From Xylocopa sonorina (taxonomy: Eukaryota; Arthropoda; Insecta; Hymenoptera; Apidae), in contig NC_135200.1 in assembly GCF_050948175.1 (NCBI RefSeq), positions 13,011,001 to 13,075,000 on the forward strand: a stretch of DNA of 64,000 nucleotides, given 5' to 3'. The position numbers and the translations under genes are program-made. Below are positions 1 to 11,400 of the stretch, in pieces; within the stretch, counting starts at the first letter, position 1, and each line of letters begins with the position of its first letter. Under the pieces are notes generated by a model. That model had not been told where the DNA came from, ran no database searches, and saw nothing but the letters and a program-made list of their open reading frames with translations.

Positions 1-1291
1 TCCATCCTCCTTCAGCATCTTGTTCAATCTCTGTCTAAAATCCTCTGAAGTCATCCCACTGATTGTCGTGTCGTTATTCTGATTCCACATGAGGGCCTCT
101 GTGGTCAGGTGCCCCTCCGCCGCGAGTCTCATCTGATCCCTCGTGCAGGTAATCCCTTCTTTGTCGAGATTAACCTCGAACCAGTTGTCCTCGTACCAAC
201 CGATGAAGAACCATACGTAACTCTTCCCGTAAAGATTTTGATGATACAGCTCGCAGAGGACTCTCCTCGCCGCCACTACGTAAAACAAACCTACGATGAT
301 CCTGGCATCCTGGCGGCGTAGATTCCTCACCGCGTCCGCCGGGTCCGACAGAAAGCTCTGGCGCGTTACTATTTCTATACCCGCCTCCTTGCAACGCGCT
401 TCTAAGTCTTCTACAGTCTGCGAACAGAGAGAACAGTCCATGTTAATCCACGGATGAGAACTAAATCGAATGTACCTATCTATCGAGAGAAAGATCTTAC
501 AGATATGAACACTTCTTCGGCTTGCTGTAGTATCGCTACGCGAGACCAGCCGAATTTTTGCAACAATTTGATTCTCGTTGGGTTATGCACCGTGGCTGAT
601 GGGTGTGTCCTGAAGAGCGTCGGGAACCGATTTCGATCGGACAACGCAGGCGACGACGCACCGTAACAGAGCTGAAGAGAAGTCGAGAGGCTTATAGTTT
701 CTTCTTACGACAAATCGTTGACGATTAAGAGAGAGAGAGAGAGAGAGTAACTCACCACTACCAAGTTCCACATCTTAGCCGCCTCAGCGACGGTCGTGCA
801 GACCGTACTGCATCCAGCAAGCAACATTAATTTATGTGGTTCGTGGTATAATAAATTATACATCACCGAGGCACCGAGTCCTGGCTCGCACTGAAAGCAC
901 GATGCAAGATATTTAGGATACACCTCTCAGTCAGAATATTTCCTCATTGCTCCTCGCTCAAAACTCTACGAAATTTCTCTTACCTCGCTATCGTTCGAGT
1001 GGAGCTTCAGTATGAATCCAGGCAGCAGGTTCTTCTCGGAATTAACATCGTCCAGAGCCAAGTTTACAGCTGGCATGCAAGCCTGTCGAAAGAAATTACT
1101 ACTAATAAACTGGTTTAACTTAGTACACTCGAGTATGACAAATGATTGCTACCCACCTGACCACCCTGCCATCCACCCTCGCCAGCTATCGGGAAAATCC
1201 CACCGATGTGCAACACATTGTCAGCGTCGTCGGGAGGTAACGAACCGCCGATCGCTCTGGCCACCGTTAAAACGATCAAAATCTTGATCAT
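1..1291 (-). CDS. GABA-B-R1: Metabotropic GABA-B receptor subunit 1, N-terminal exons (partial)
   Basis: This class C GPCR subunit binds GABA in its extracellular Venus-flytrap domain and pairs with subunit 2 to signal through Gi/o. Five exons read on the minus strand: 1291-1157, 1082-984, 890-756, 671-501 and 417-1, giving 319 residues before the window edge. The ATG at 1289-1291 opens a signal peptide (MIKILIVLTVARAIGG), followed by LHIGGIFPIAGEGGWQGGQ (about 27-45). GCST (104-107), SSPALS (129-134) and GLFY (223-226) are segments that contact ligand in the family. The exon at the edge contains YVWFFIGWYEDNW and AEGHLTTEALMWNQ, near-identical to insect GABA-B-R1. Every border is GT..AG and all junctions are in phase 0; introns are 74, 93, 84 and 83 bp. 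The transmembrane part lies beyond position 1. Family assignment is from remembered homologues and is very secure; exon borders come from direct translation. Confidence 0.97.
728..747. repeat. (AG)n microsatellite in GABA-B-R1 intron 3
   Basis: About ten AG units on the plus strand. On the gene's strand this is a CT tract beginning a few bases after the 5' splice site of the exon that ends at 756 (donor GTGAGT). Confidence 0.95.
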
Positions 1292-2109
1292 CGTGACGCG
1301 CGTGAAATCTTTTCATCCGTGTGAACAGCCTTTAATTCCCTACGTACGGCCTGCGACACACCCGAGCGGAGACTACGTCGAGTAATCCCACTTAGCTCGC
1401 ATCAATCACAACAACGGGCACCGTCGTCGATCGTCGATCGTTTTCGTTCGTCAGGAGTTCACAGAAATCCGCGCGGAACGACGACTGTCGGGGAATCGCG
1501 AGCGGTGCACTCGGCAGGAAATAATCCTCGGGTGTCGCATCCGCGATGCATTTTAATCGCGCGACGCACGCGGCGTTTAAGACTCCAGTCCGACGTTCCC
1601 CATCGCGTTCACCGGGACCCGACGCTCCTCCCTGCGCGATACCCCGTGAAATTTCGCGTCCAAATGAATTTCACCGAACGCGGAAAGTTCGCGCGAGCTT
1701 TCTATTGATTTCATCCCGGCTTTCAAGGATCGTAGTGGGGCGGGAGGGGATAGGGTGGCTCTCTGTCCTAGGTTTCTACTAGAAAATCAATATGTATATA
1801 AACGATCCGACCTTACGGCCTGTTGTCGTAACCGACGACCTTGCCGTGAATCGGGTCTGACCATTTCTAGGGTTGAAAATAAAAAGATCATCGACCACCG
1901 GTTCCCACCCTTGTCGAGGCGATTGGGAGGGATTTTTAAGATCGCTGTGTGCACGCGTTCGACGAGCTCGTTCGGTCGATAAAATCGCATCGACTGACGA
2001 TGCTGTTTTGATTCTGTCACGAGGCGTCCTGAACAGTTCGTGTTTTCGGGACCGTTGAATTATTGATGCTTTCCATGCGGAGGAGTTGATGTTTCCTTGT
2101 TTTTAAACA
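1292..2109. promoter_or_regulatory. Divergent intergenic region between GABA-B-R1 and MED22
   Basis: This 818-bp interval separates two start codons facing away from each other, so it must hold both 5' UTRs and promoters. It is CpG-rich near the receptor gene (a repeated TCGTCGATCG block near 1425-1442) and becomes more mixed towards MED22. No TATA box at a convincing distance from either start was seen. Short open frames here show no protein-like features. A shared CpG-type promoter is inferred from the geometry, not from a motif. Confidence 0.6.
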
Positions 2110-2775
2110 ATGGCGGCGCAACGGGCATTGCCGCAAAGTAAGGAGGCTTTGTTGAAATCGTACACGACGAGATTAAAAGAGGATGTCAAGTCGATGCTGG
2201 AGAATTTCGAAGGTACGCTTCCTAACCTCACTTTTTACGCGGTGGTGTTTACAGTTAAAGGTCGACGTTTCTCGAGGAAACGGTAATTTCGCGTTAAGAG
2301 GCAACGTAACGCGTATGCTGCTCGACGAGTCTCTTCATCGAACATCCAAGATATCCGAATTTCTTAAGCGAAACTCGTACTCGACGATGCTCCGAACTTA
2401 ACCTATAATCGTACGTTTTGTTTACAAACGAATGATGTGTGTACATTTGTTTCAGAGATTATAAAGTTAGCCAAAGGTGAGAGCGATTCACAATTATCAC
2501 GGATGACACAATGCGAACAGGATACGTATGAGATGCATGTCAGGGCGGCTAATATAGTGCGCGCGGGAGAATCTCTGATGAAGCTCGTGTCCGACATAAA
2601 GCAATATCTGATACTCAACGACTTCCCGTCTGTAAACGAAGCCATAGCGCAGAATAGCAAATTATTTCGAACGAAACAAGCGGAATGCGATCAGAAATTG
2701 GCGTCGTTACGGGACGACATGGCCTCCGATCTGTACGATCTTGAAGAGGAATACTACACGTCGATATACAAATAA
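2110..2775 (+). CDS. MED22: Mediator complex subunit 22 (MED22/Surf5)
   Basis: MED22 is a small head-module subunit of Mediator, which links transcription activators to RNA polymerase II in the nucleus. Two exons, 2110-2212 and 2456-2775, are joined across a 243-bp intron (donor GTACGC, acceptor TTTCAG) with a split Glu codon, giving 140 residues, the length of the short vertebrate isoform. Diagnostic stretches are MAAQRALPQSKEALLKSY at the N-terminus, YEMHVRAANIVRAGESLMKL mid-protein, LNDFPSVNEAI, and the acidic C-terminal LYDLEEEYY. The protein is largely alpha-helical and charged, with coiled-coil character. The ATG at 2110 is chosen because homologues begin MA.QRALPQSKE. The stop is at 2773-2775. 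It diverges from GABA-B-R1 and converges on the taperin-like gene. Confidence 0.97.
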
Positions 2776-2858
2776 CACAGACCTTAAGTTGTGAGGATGT
2801 GCAATCGCGTGCTTGCCTGGACCATAAGATTCACTAAACAGATGTGATTTATTTGTTC

Positions 2859-2864
2859 AATAAA
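2859..2864 (+). other. MED22 polyadenylation signal AATAAA
   Basis: A canonical AATAAA lies 84 bp after the MED22 stop in an AT-rich stretch, implying a very short 3' UTR. Further AATAAA copies follow near 2880-2890. Confidence 0.75.
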
Positions 2865-3001
2865 CTGTATATATTTATTTAAATAAATAAGAATAGTTTT
2901 TGCGATAGTACATTTCTACTTTTTAGTCGGGGGAGCCTGACGAGGCACGCGGAAAAGATGGGCTTGACGATATAATTATAATTCGGGCGTAATTGTTTCA
3001 T

Positions 3002-3007
3002 TTTATT
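3002..3007 (-). other. Candidate polyadenylation signal of the taperin-like gene
   Basis: TTTATT on the plus strand reads AATAAA on the minus strand. It sits at the far end of the AT-rich block that follows the stop codon at 5471, so it would imply a 3' UTR of about 2.4 kb ending close to the MED22 3' end. TTTATT also occurs near 2874, so the exact end is uncertain. Confidence 0.45.
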
Positions 3008-5470
3008 ACTTGAATACCTTAATAACACACAGACGATACATCACACAATACTTCTAACTGGTAAGTATACTCAATAAGGTAATTGGATTCAAGCTTCGGA
3101 TAATAATAACAATAATAAGAATAATGAGAATAATCATAAGATGATGAATAAGAATAATCTTAGAATAATACTATTTCCTCTTTAATCCTCTTTTTACTTG
3201 AACGACGATGCTTTTCCATATTGTACAGCGGTAATTTACAGAAATAATACGAACTTACCTCGAATCGGAGCGGCGAGATTACGTCTGTTTATCTGAACGG
3301 ACCGATCGATTCGGGTTGAAATTACGAAAACGCGTGAAATCAAACTTTGGAATGTTTCATCGACGCGTAATCTCGTCCGCTCCGTAAATAGTGGGTAGTA
3401 CTGTGGAAATACAAACTGAGCGGTCGACACGGTACCGGTGCCTTAAAATATTCGGAAGCAATCGTTACATGTATGTTGTTATTACGGGGGAATAACAAAA
3501 AAAAAAAAATATCACAGTGTAAAATGCAACGCTGTGACACAGACCCCATCAAGCATCGATCGAACGATAACGTCGAATTGAACGTGAGAAAGAAGCGATT
3601 ACGACGCGGAACACGCGAACGCAGCCTGGAATAATGGTGTAGCCCATGGTAGAAAATACAGCGACGGCGAATTGGAACACAGTTGTTGCATCCGTGTGTA
3701 AATGTATCTTTATCGTTAATTATTATCGTAACGTATCGCACGTTTACTCTTGAATCAGTCCGCGATCACGCGATTAAATCCTAATCGAAAGTTAACCATA
3801 CTGCCGCAATCATACCTCGAACATTTACGCGCTTCGACATAGTATTTCGAAATTTCCAAACACGTATATACGGACAACAAAAAAAAAAATGACAAAAGTA
3901 CACGTAATAAATCGGTCTCAAAGCGAAATTGAATCGTTTCGTATCTTTTTTTCTTTTCTTAGTTTCCTTCGTATAAACCGCGAGATTAACTTTGAGATCG
4001 ATCACAATTTGGTATGTACAAAATTTGATTCGCTTAAAATTAACGCACATCATTAACAAATCGCTATTATTTTCCCTTCGCAGTTTTCGTATCGGAATAC
4101 GTACTCGATAATTGTCGTTTCTTTTTTTTCCGTTTGGTCCTCGTCTGTATGTAAGAAAAAACGAAAAGGGAAATATAAAACGAACGAAACGATATCGGAA
4201 ATGTACCTTAGACATCGAAATCCGACCGAACCTTGAGCATCCGTGAGAGATATTGGTATGGTTTAACATACTTTTCAGTATAAAGAGTGAATTTTTTCTT
4301 TTCTTCCTCGAATTTACAATCCTAGTGTCGTACCTGGACCAAAAACTTTCACTTATTGTACATGTAGTATTAAATGTGTATAGTAAGTAGACTTATATTC
4401 TACTTTGGCAAAAAACCTTTTACAAATCTAACCGTGAGTGTTTTTCAATGTTGCTTGTTTCTTCTCGATGAAATTCTTATTCTTCGCACGCAATCGTTTT
4501 CTTCTTTTCTTTTCTATTTATCATTTTTCCTCGTAATTCTTGCTACTTTTCCACAAAACTCTAGCCTTCGACTGGCAGCGGCTCGAACGTTAAACAGCTC
4601 AGCACTAAAGTAATCTCAAAAAGGTTAGAAAATGTTCAGTTCCATCGTCGACTTCTCTTATTTGTTATAAAATGTGCCAAAAAGGTGATATGCTCGTATT
4701 TTTCCTCCCTCTCTGCTCGCCCTGGAAGGATTCACCGATCACTGGGCTCTCCGTTTTAAACTGCTACACGTGGTATGTATATATTTATACATATATATGT
4801 ATATATATAAAAAAAAAAGGAAAAAAGAAAGAAAAGCACTGACGCGTTTTGGCAGTTTCAGTTACACGTTACTTAGGAAAAGTCTGTTCATCACTTCGTT
4901 ATTACCGTGGCGATACAAAGTAAATGCATATACTTGGAATGATACTGTTTATCAGCTCGCTTAATTATCTAAGAAAAGGTTTGCTTCTCGTCTCGATGCG
5001 TTCGCGAGCGAACATTTGTCTGTCTGCCTTTTTTGATTCGCCCCCCTCCACCCTTTCCGAACGGCGAGGGGAATAATTGCGCGCGGCTCGTACGACAGCG
5101 AAACTATCCGCGCGCGTGCTTACGCGTACATCTAAGGCGTGCCCGGGACGCGCGACGCATTTTGCGAAGAAAAGAAAAGAAAAAAAAAAAATAAAAGAAG
5201 TTACAGTTCGCTTATTCATAGGTTTGATGAGCAATCGTCACGTTAGCGCACTTTACTGGTCGCTCGTCCGCTTCTCCTCCGCGTGGAAGGTTCTTTCTTT
5301 CGTCGCGACGAAAAAAGGAAACGATAGAACGCTACTTTGCGGATTAGTCTTGCGAGCGGTCGGAACTTGGGATTCTTTGCTCCCCTCCAAGGAGTAACGA
5401 GGTTCCTCGGGGTCGAAGGTCGGTCCCTCTGGTCGGTTCACGCGCCTTCGCCCGGTCTTTCTCGGTCGCA
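3008..5470 (-). other. Putative long 3' UTR of the taperin-like gene
   Basis: This 2.4-kb stretch follows the TGA at 5471-5473. It is AT-rich with many A and T runs (for example near 3491, 3880 and 4810) and low in CpG up to about 5.0 kb, unlike the CpG-rich introns. No exon-like frame was found on either strand; the 162-codon minus frame at 3781-4269 is Arg/Phe/Lys/Tyr-rich, as expected of AT-rich non-coding DNA. Assignment as 3' UTR rests on position and on the minus-strand AATAAA at its far end. Confidence 0.5.
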
Positions 5471-8400
5471 TCAGTAGAGAAGATCGCCGGTCGTTTCGGA
5501 GCCCCACGCGCCGCCGTCCTGAGCGGGTTTCAGGTAGTCGATCTCGTTCTCGTTGTCCAGGTGATCGGACGTGGCGCTGGTCGGCGGTGTCGACGATATC
5601 GAGGTCGAGGTCTGCAACGGACTCGAGGACACGGCTCTGGTTACGCCCAGCTCGAACCCTTCGGACGTCAAGTCCACTTTGCTAGGAGTGTAACTGGCTA
5701 GGCCACCACCACCACCTGCGAGGACAAAGCACTAGCTTTCAGGCGGGCTACGTTCGGCTACCTGCGCGATTTCGCTAAAAAAACCTCTCGAGTACTACTA
5801 CTGGTGGGTGAATGCTATGCGTGAAACGCGAGGCGTGGAATGAGAGAGGAGGAAAGAATTCTCGTCTAAAGTCAACGGTAGGGAAGTTAGAAGCGTTTCT
5901 GGAGAAACTATGGTACTGATTTATAGCAGAGACTCTTTCGCAGGATCGACGGTGTTCACGGGAGATAGAACGTGATGCGCGAACGTCGCCGCTGCAAAAG
6001 ATCGAAAACACGAGAATTTAGTCGAGAACGGTGACGTGGATAGGAATCGTTTCCGAGTAAAAACGTGAAGGAATGGGGAATGAAAGATAAAAAAAAAAAA
6101 GAGAAAAATTGGATCGACAACGCAGACTCGTGGTAACGAGAGTAGAGACGAAAATTACCGAGAAGGGTCGGCATGCTGGTCGTCGAATTGATCGAGGACG
6201 TTTTATTGCTGATCATAGGCGATTGCTCGACGGAACCGGAAGTTTCGCCATCCACGCTGCTCTCGCCCTCCAGCATCGATGCCTCGCTGGGGTATTCGAA
6301 GGTACGCGTGGCCGTGTCGTCGAACTGTATTCGATGCTGAAACAATCGTAACGTCGTATCGTTTTAATCAATTGCGGTCTTCATCGTGTCGAGACGAATT
6401 CGGAACATATTCTCGCCGGGACAAAAGTGTATTTGTGGCACGCGAACGTAACCAGGCGAGCAGAAGAGAGGGCGCAACGTCTGTTGTGTATCGCGCGCGG
6501 AGTGCCGGTACAAATAAGACACGGGAAGAACAAACAACGGCACGCAGCCTGGAATAACAGTAACTCGTCACACTCGATGCTTTTTCGACTGCTAGAGAGG
6601 ACATCGCCTTCTCGCACGCTTCTCTCGCCGACGAACATGATCAAAAGAGAAAGCAATTCTTTTTCCAGAGGCCGCCGCAGCTCGCCGTTTACTGTTCGCC
6701 GTGCATCCGTCGAGCCGCAAACGGATTGGGAATTCAAGTTACTCGTGGCAGTACACTTTTCATATTTTATTTCTCAAAAAAGAGAAAAGTTTCCGCGCAA
6801 CTTGGGTTTCTCTTTTCAATATCGCGCGCACTAAAGAGTTAAGGCGCGTCTACTTCGGTATTCACAAACCGTCCGCGGATATAATGAGAATCAGAGTTCC
6901 TAGAAGTCGTCTGGTCGCGTAACAAGTAGTTGAGAATTCAGCGGTGATTATGAAAAACGGGGATGGTCTCTCTCGGCAAGAAATATAAAAACGTTCGAAT
7001 TCAGATATTTGGAGACCTCTGTCGAACAGAGGATCCACGAGAGCTGTCTTTGAGTGTGCACGCGGCTTAAGGCGGACCATCGGGGAGATCTGTTATTTCA
7101 GGAGCGGGAAGAGCCAAACACTTTCTCCTCCAAAAAATTCTTACGACGCTTAAAAGTGCACACCGACTGTTCCCCTCGCGCTTAATCGCGGCACGATCGA
7201 ATGGTTCCTCCATAGTTTCGCTGTTATTGCACAGCGAGCGGAATGGTAGCGCGATTAAATCGCTGGAGCAAATAAATTCCTTACAATGGTCTCTGGTATT
7301 GCCAGGTTGGCGCATAGGTAACAGTACCCGTGATTATTTCCACCAGAGGTTAACTATGTGTGTTCGGTTTCCAGAGCCACGAAGCTGTTTCGCTATAAAC
7401 TAGACGGCGGTATTGTCCTGTAGGTTTCAGCGGCGTGTTTCGCCAACGGATTCCAGCTCGCATCGACTAGAGAGAGAGAGAGAGAGAAGAAAAAAAAATG
7501 ATCCTCCGGCAAGTAGTCGGATTACATGGATCTTGGAGAAAGAAACGAGCACGCTGAATACACTTCCCGTGCCATAAATCTCAATCAGCATTTTCGTTCG
7601 CTCAAGTGGTAGCGATAGGAGTAGGATTAGAGCTGAATCGCCACGCGCGGCAGGGAAAGTGCGTACGCGGGTTCTCTCGAGTGGATCGGTTCGTTTGCGA
7701 GTATCGCAGTGAAATTTTGAATCGGCTGCGAACCGAACGGTAGGAACGGATTCGAAAGGAGCAGCGAAGGTTCGTCGACGAAGGTCAAGAACGCCCGGAA
7801 CTCGATGGATAATTAATGGTGCCAGTTAATTACGACCCTAGCGTCCGTCTTGGGTCATCGACAGCGAGCAGAAGAAGTTGCATTGTATAATCTACCTGAT
7901 TCCATCCAGTTTAACGAGCCGTCGAGTCCTCGCGGAGCGGAGTCTCATCCGGCGATGCGACGGAATGAAACTGTACAACCGAGCCGCGCGTTCGTTCGAA
8001 AGCGCGACTCTTCTCGCAACAAAGTCGCTTATGGTAAAACGGCTACGAGGATCGAGGAAACGGCGCACGTGTGCGAATGGCGGGAGGAAGTGTCCGTGCG
8101 CGCGGTCTGGTAGAAAAGGCTTTCCTCTTGGCGCGAAAACGGCCACTGTCAATAAACGGAACGGGCGAGCCATTCGTTGGCCGAGGGCAAATATCACGGT
8201 GGAAAGTTTCGCGTGGCACGTCGACGAGGCGTGTGTCGAATCGTTCCCCGAACCGAGATGCCCCCGCCGGGCCACGCGCTCATTGGTCGCCGTTATATTG
8301 ATTTTCACGAAGAAAACGGTGAACCGAACTACCCTCAAAAGAGAGTGAACCTTTTGTGTCGCGCGCGTGCTTTCTCGACCATAAAATCAAGCCAGTGCAC

Positions 8401-11400
8401 CACGGCGCCGAGCGAGAGTATCTCGAGAGTAACTTTTATGCCATCGTAAAGAAAAAAAAAAATAAAGAACGGGAAGAAATAAAAGAGATATCGTAGCTCG
8501 AGGCGCTCGTCAATTTGATAAACGAGAGAATTCGACTTGGGAATCAATTCGAAGGATTCCACGAATCGATCGAGCTATCCTTCACCGATCTCGTAAAGAG
8601 ACAACCGGAAACATCGAGAACGACGTCGTTTCGTTCTGCTTTGCATCTTTACGATCGATAAAAACAGCTCGAGGCCCGTGGTTCGCTTCGTGCGTGTTCC
8701 CTCGAACCCGAGAAAATTGTTCGAGCCCGATCGGGAACGATTCCTGGCAGGTTAATCAGAATAAATAAAAAGTCCGTGGACAATGTCGCGAGTGGACCCG
8801 TTACTTTTAACTAGACGCGGTGGAACAATAACGCCTGTTATCGTCTCCCGGAAAGGAAACCGTTTATCGCTGCGGACAATAGAAAGAGGAAGCTAAACGA
8901 GCTTTTACGTATTACGCGTTACATTTCGCGTCCCACATGCGCCGCCGCCATCGCTGTCGCGTCGTCTCCGCGTTAACGATCGAAATTTTTAACGCCACGC
9001 GCGATTACGGATTTTCTGCTGGCACAAAAGCGGCTCCGCGAGGATCGTATGTATCTGTGGAAGTAACATCATCCGCGTACGGTTGCGCGTCGATAATAAT
9101 CGTCGAGGGGAGCGCAAAGGTTTTTAACGCGACGCGAGGAGGTGAACGCAGGCTGGTAACGTCCTCTTTCACGTCGAAGAGGCGAGCAGGTCGTGTTGCA
9201 CGGTAGGCGCGACGCAAAAACGTCGAGAGGGGATTTATCGTCGCGACGCCCCGAACAACCCCGTTTCTCACCGTGGAAACCGCGTCGAATGGACGGGCGG
9301 CAAGAAACGCGGACGCGAGGGCATTCGTTACGTCCGACGAAACCCGTAATCTTCCTCGCGCTGACAAGATTAAACGGGTCATGAGACATCGCGGATTCAA
9401 AGAGCAGCGAGCGAGCGAGCGAGCCAGCGAGCAAGCGAGTCGATTCAATGCGCGTTCCGATCCCTTTGCCGCGCGCGACGCTTTCGTTGTGAGATCATTT
9501 ATCGCGATGAACCACGCCGATGACTCATTTCGAAAGAAGTCGCCTACTCAGTCATCGTTCTAGCCACCTGACAGCGGAATGCTTCGTTAAAAATTGAATT
9601 TTCAACGTTTCATATGATCGTATAATGCCAACCGTGTTCTACGGAAGGAGAGACTGAAAGAATTAATCACAGAGCAGCGTAATCGTCGCATTGTTCCTCT
9701 GCTCTATCGAGGAGCGACGAAAGTTGACTGTAATTGTCGCGAAAATTGCCGGAGGACGATCCTCGCGATCCCTAAGTAACGATGACGATGTTTCAAGAAC
9801 GAGGAAGTCGTTGCGCTAGCTAGGAGCGAGTGATGAGGAGTTTTCTTTTTCGATTATTACGTGGTTATTCGTTATCGATCGCATGAATTGCTTCGAATAC
9901 CGTTATCAGGGGGGACAGACACGCGTAAGTATGTTAGAAGCGAATTAGCCGCGTCTACGCGTGTTTACATTATTTGTTCATTTGCATACACGCCGAGCGG
10001 GCTATTCAACGACGATGCACGTAGGATGCATTCTTCGAAAATAGATCCTACAAAGCAATGGCATGTTTATGACCCAACACCGGCTGAATTTATTAGCGCG
10101 CTGAGAGATTGGCTCGGCTCCGCCGGCGTTGGAAACGTTTCCGTTCGCGTTCCTCCTCGCACCGTGCAAAACCGTTCAACGAACGCGTAATTTCCATCGC
10201 GAGAATGGATATTTTTCGAATTGTACGCGAGCCGCGTTATCTCGAGGTCTTCCGAATATCGTTCTCCAGCGGTGACCTTCGAATAACCTTGAACGACAGC
10301 ACATATGCATCAACCGTATCAGGTGGCGCACGTAATACCTCCGATAAGAGGGGGAAAAATATACGAAATCCACCGGAAATAATTGAATAATCGTTCAAAC
10401 ATCGTAAAAGGGGAATTTAAAATCCGATAATTAGATAGCGGCACGGTTATGAGCGCTCGCACGTCGTAAATCGTTATTTTAATTACTTTATCGCGCGTCA
10501 AACGTTTACATTACTTTATATCAGGCAAGTTTACCACCGTTTATTTAGATAAACGCGCACGATTTCGACGTGTGACATTTTCGAAATCGCTCGTTTCGCG
10601 CGCCCGTTCCCGCTCCGCGTGACCGTGCGACGTAATTGCGATGTCGCGACCGATAAGGACGAAAGTCGTACTCTTTTTCCCCGATGCCGGAAATAAACCG
10701 AGGCGCACGTGCCAGAGGAAACGAGCAGCGCGTCCTCCGCCTCTTCGCGAGTATACCAACGCGAATTACGAAACGTACGTAATTACTGGTCGAGTTTTCC
10801 GCAACGAGGCGAGATTACAAATGCAGATCGAATCCTTTTACCTTTCGTCGCCGATGCGAGGTAACGTTTCCGCGTGGCGAGCACGAAGGAGCTAGAAAAG
10901 AATCGCGCCGCGCTTCCGGCGATTCGCTCGGCTCGCGGGAATTACAATTGACTTTCGTATTTTTTCTCCCCTTTCCGTCGACGACCGTGTCCAGACGCTG
11001 CTACGGCTCTCCATTAAACGATCGAGCCGTATTGCTGGCAATTTTCACCGGAATGGAACGATTTCGCAATTGTTGACGGGTGGCGAGCGGCACCCCGGGG
11101 TCGACGACCACGAAAACTCGCCCACGAATGGCTCCACGTCGAACGATCCGCGGAATAACGTTCGCTTAGCCGAGTTACTGCGCCACGCTGGTGATCGAAC
11201 GCGAAATTATGAAATTTCACGCAACCGATCGGCAACTCTCCGTAAGAAAAAGTAACCTTGACTGTGCCTGAGAGAACGTGCCTTTTCGAACGTTCGAAAT
11301 TCGCTGGCGAAGGCACAGTCAGCGTGTAAACGAACGCTTCGAATTCTCGACCCAGTTTCGATCAAGGACGGCGCGAACGAGGCTTCGAGGATCGTAGGAA

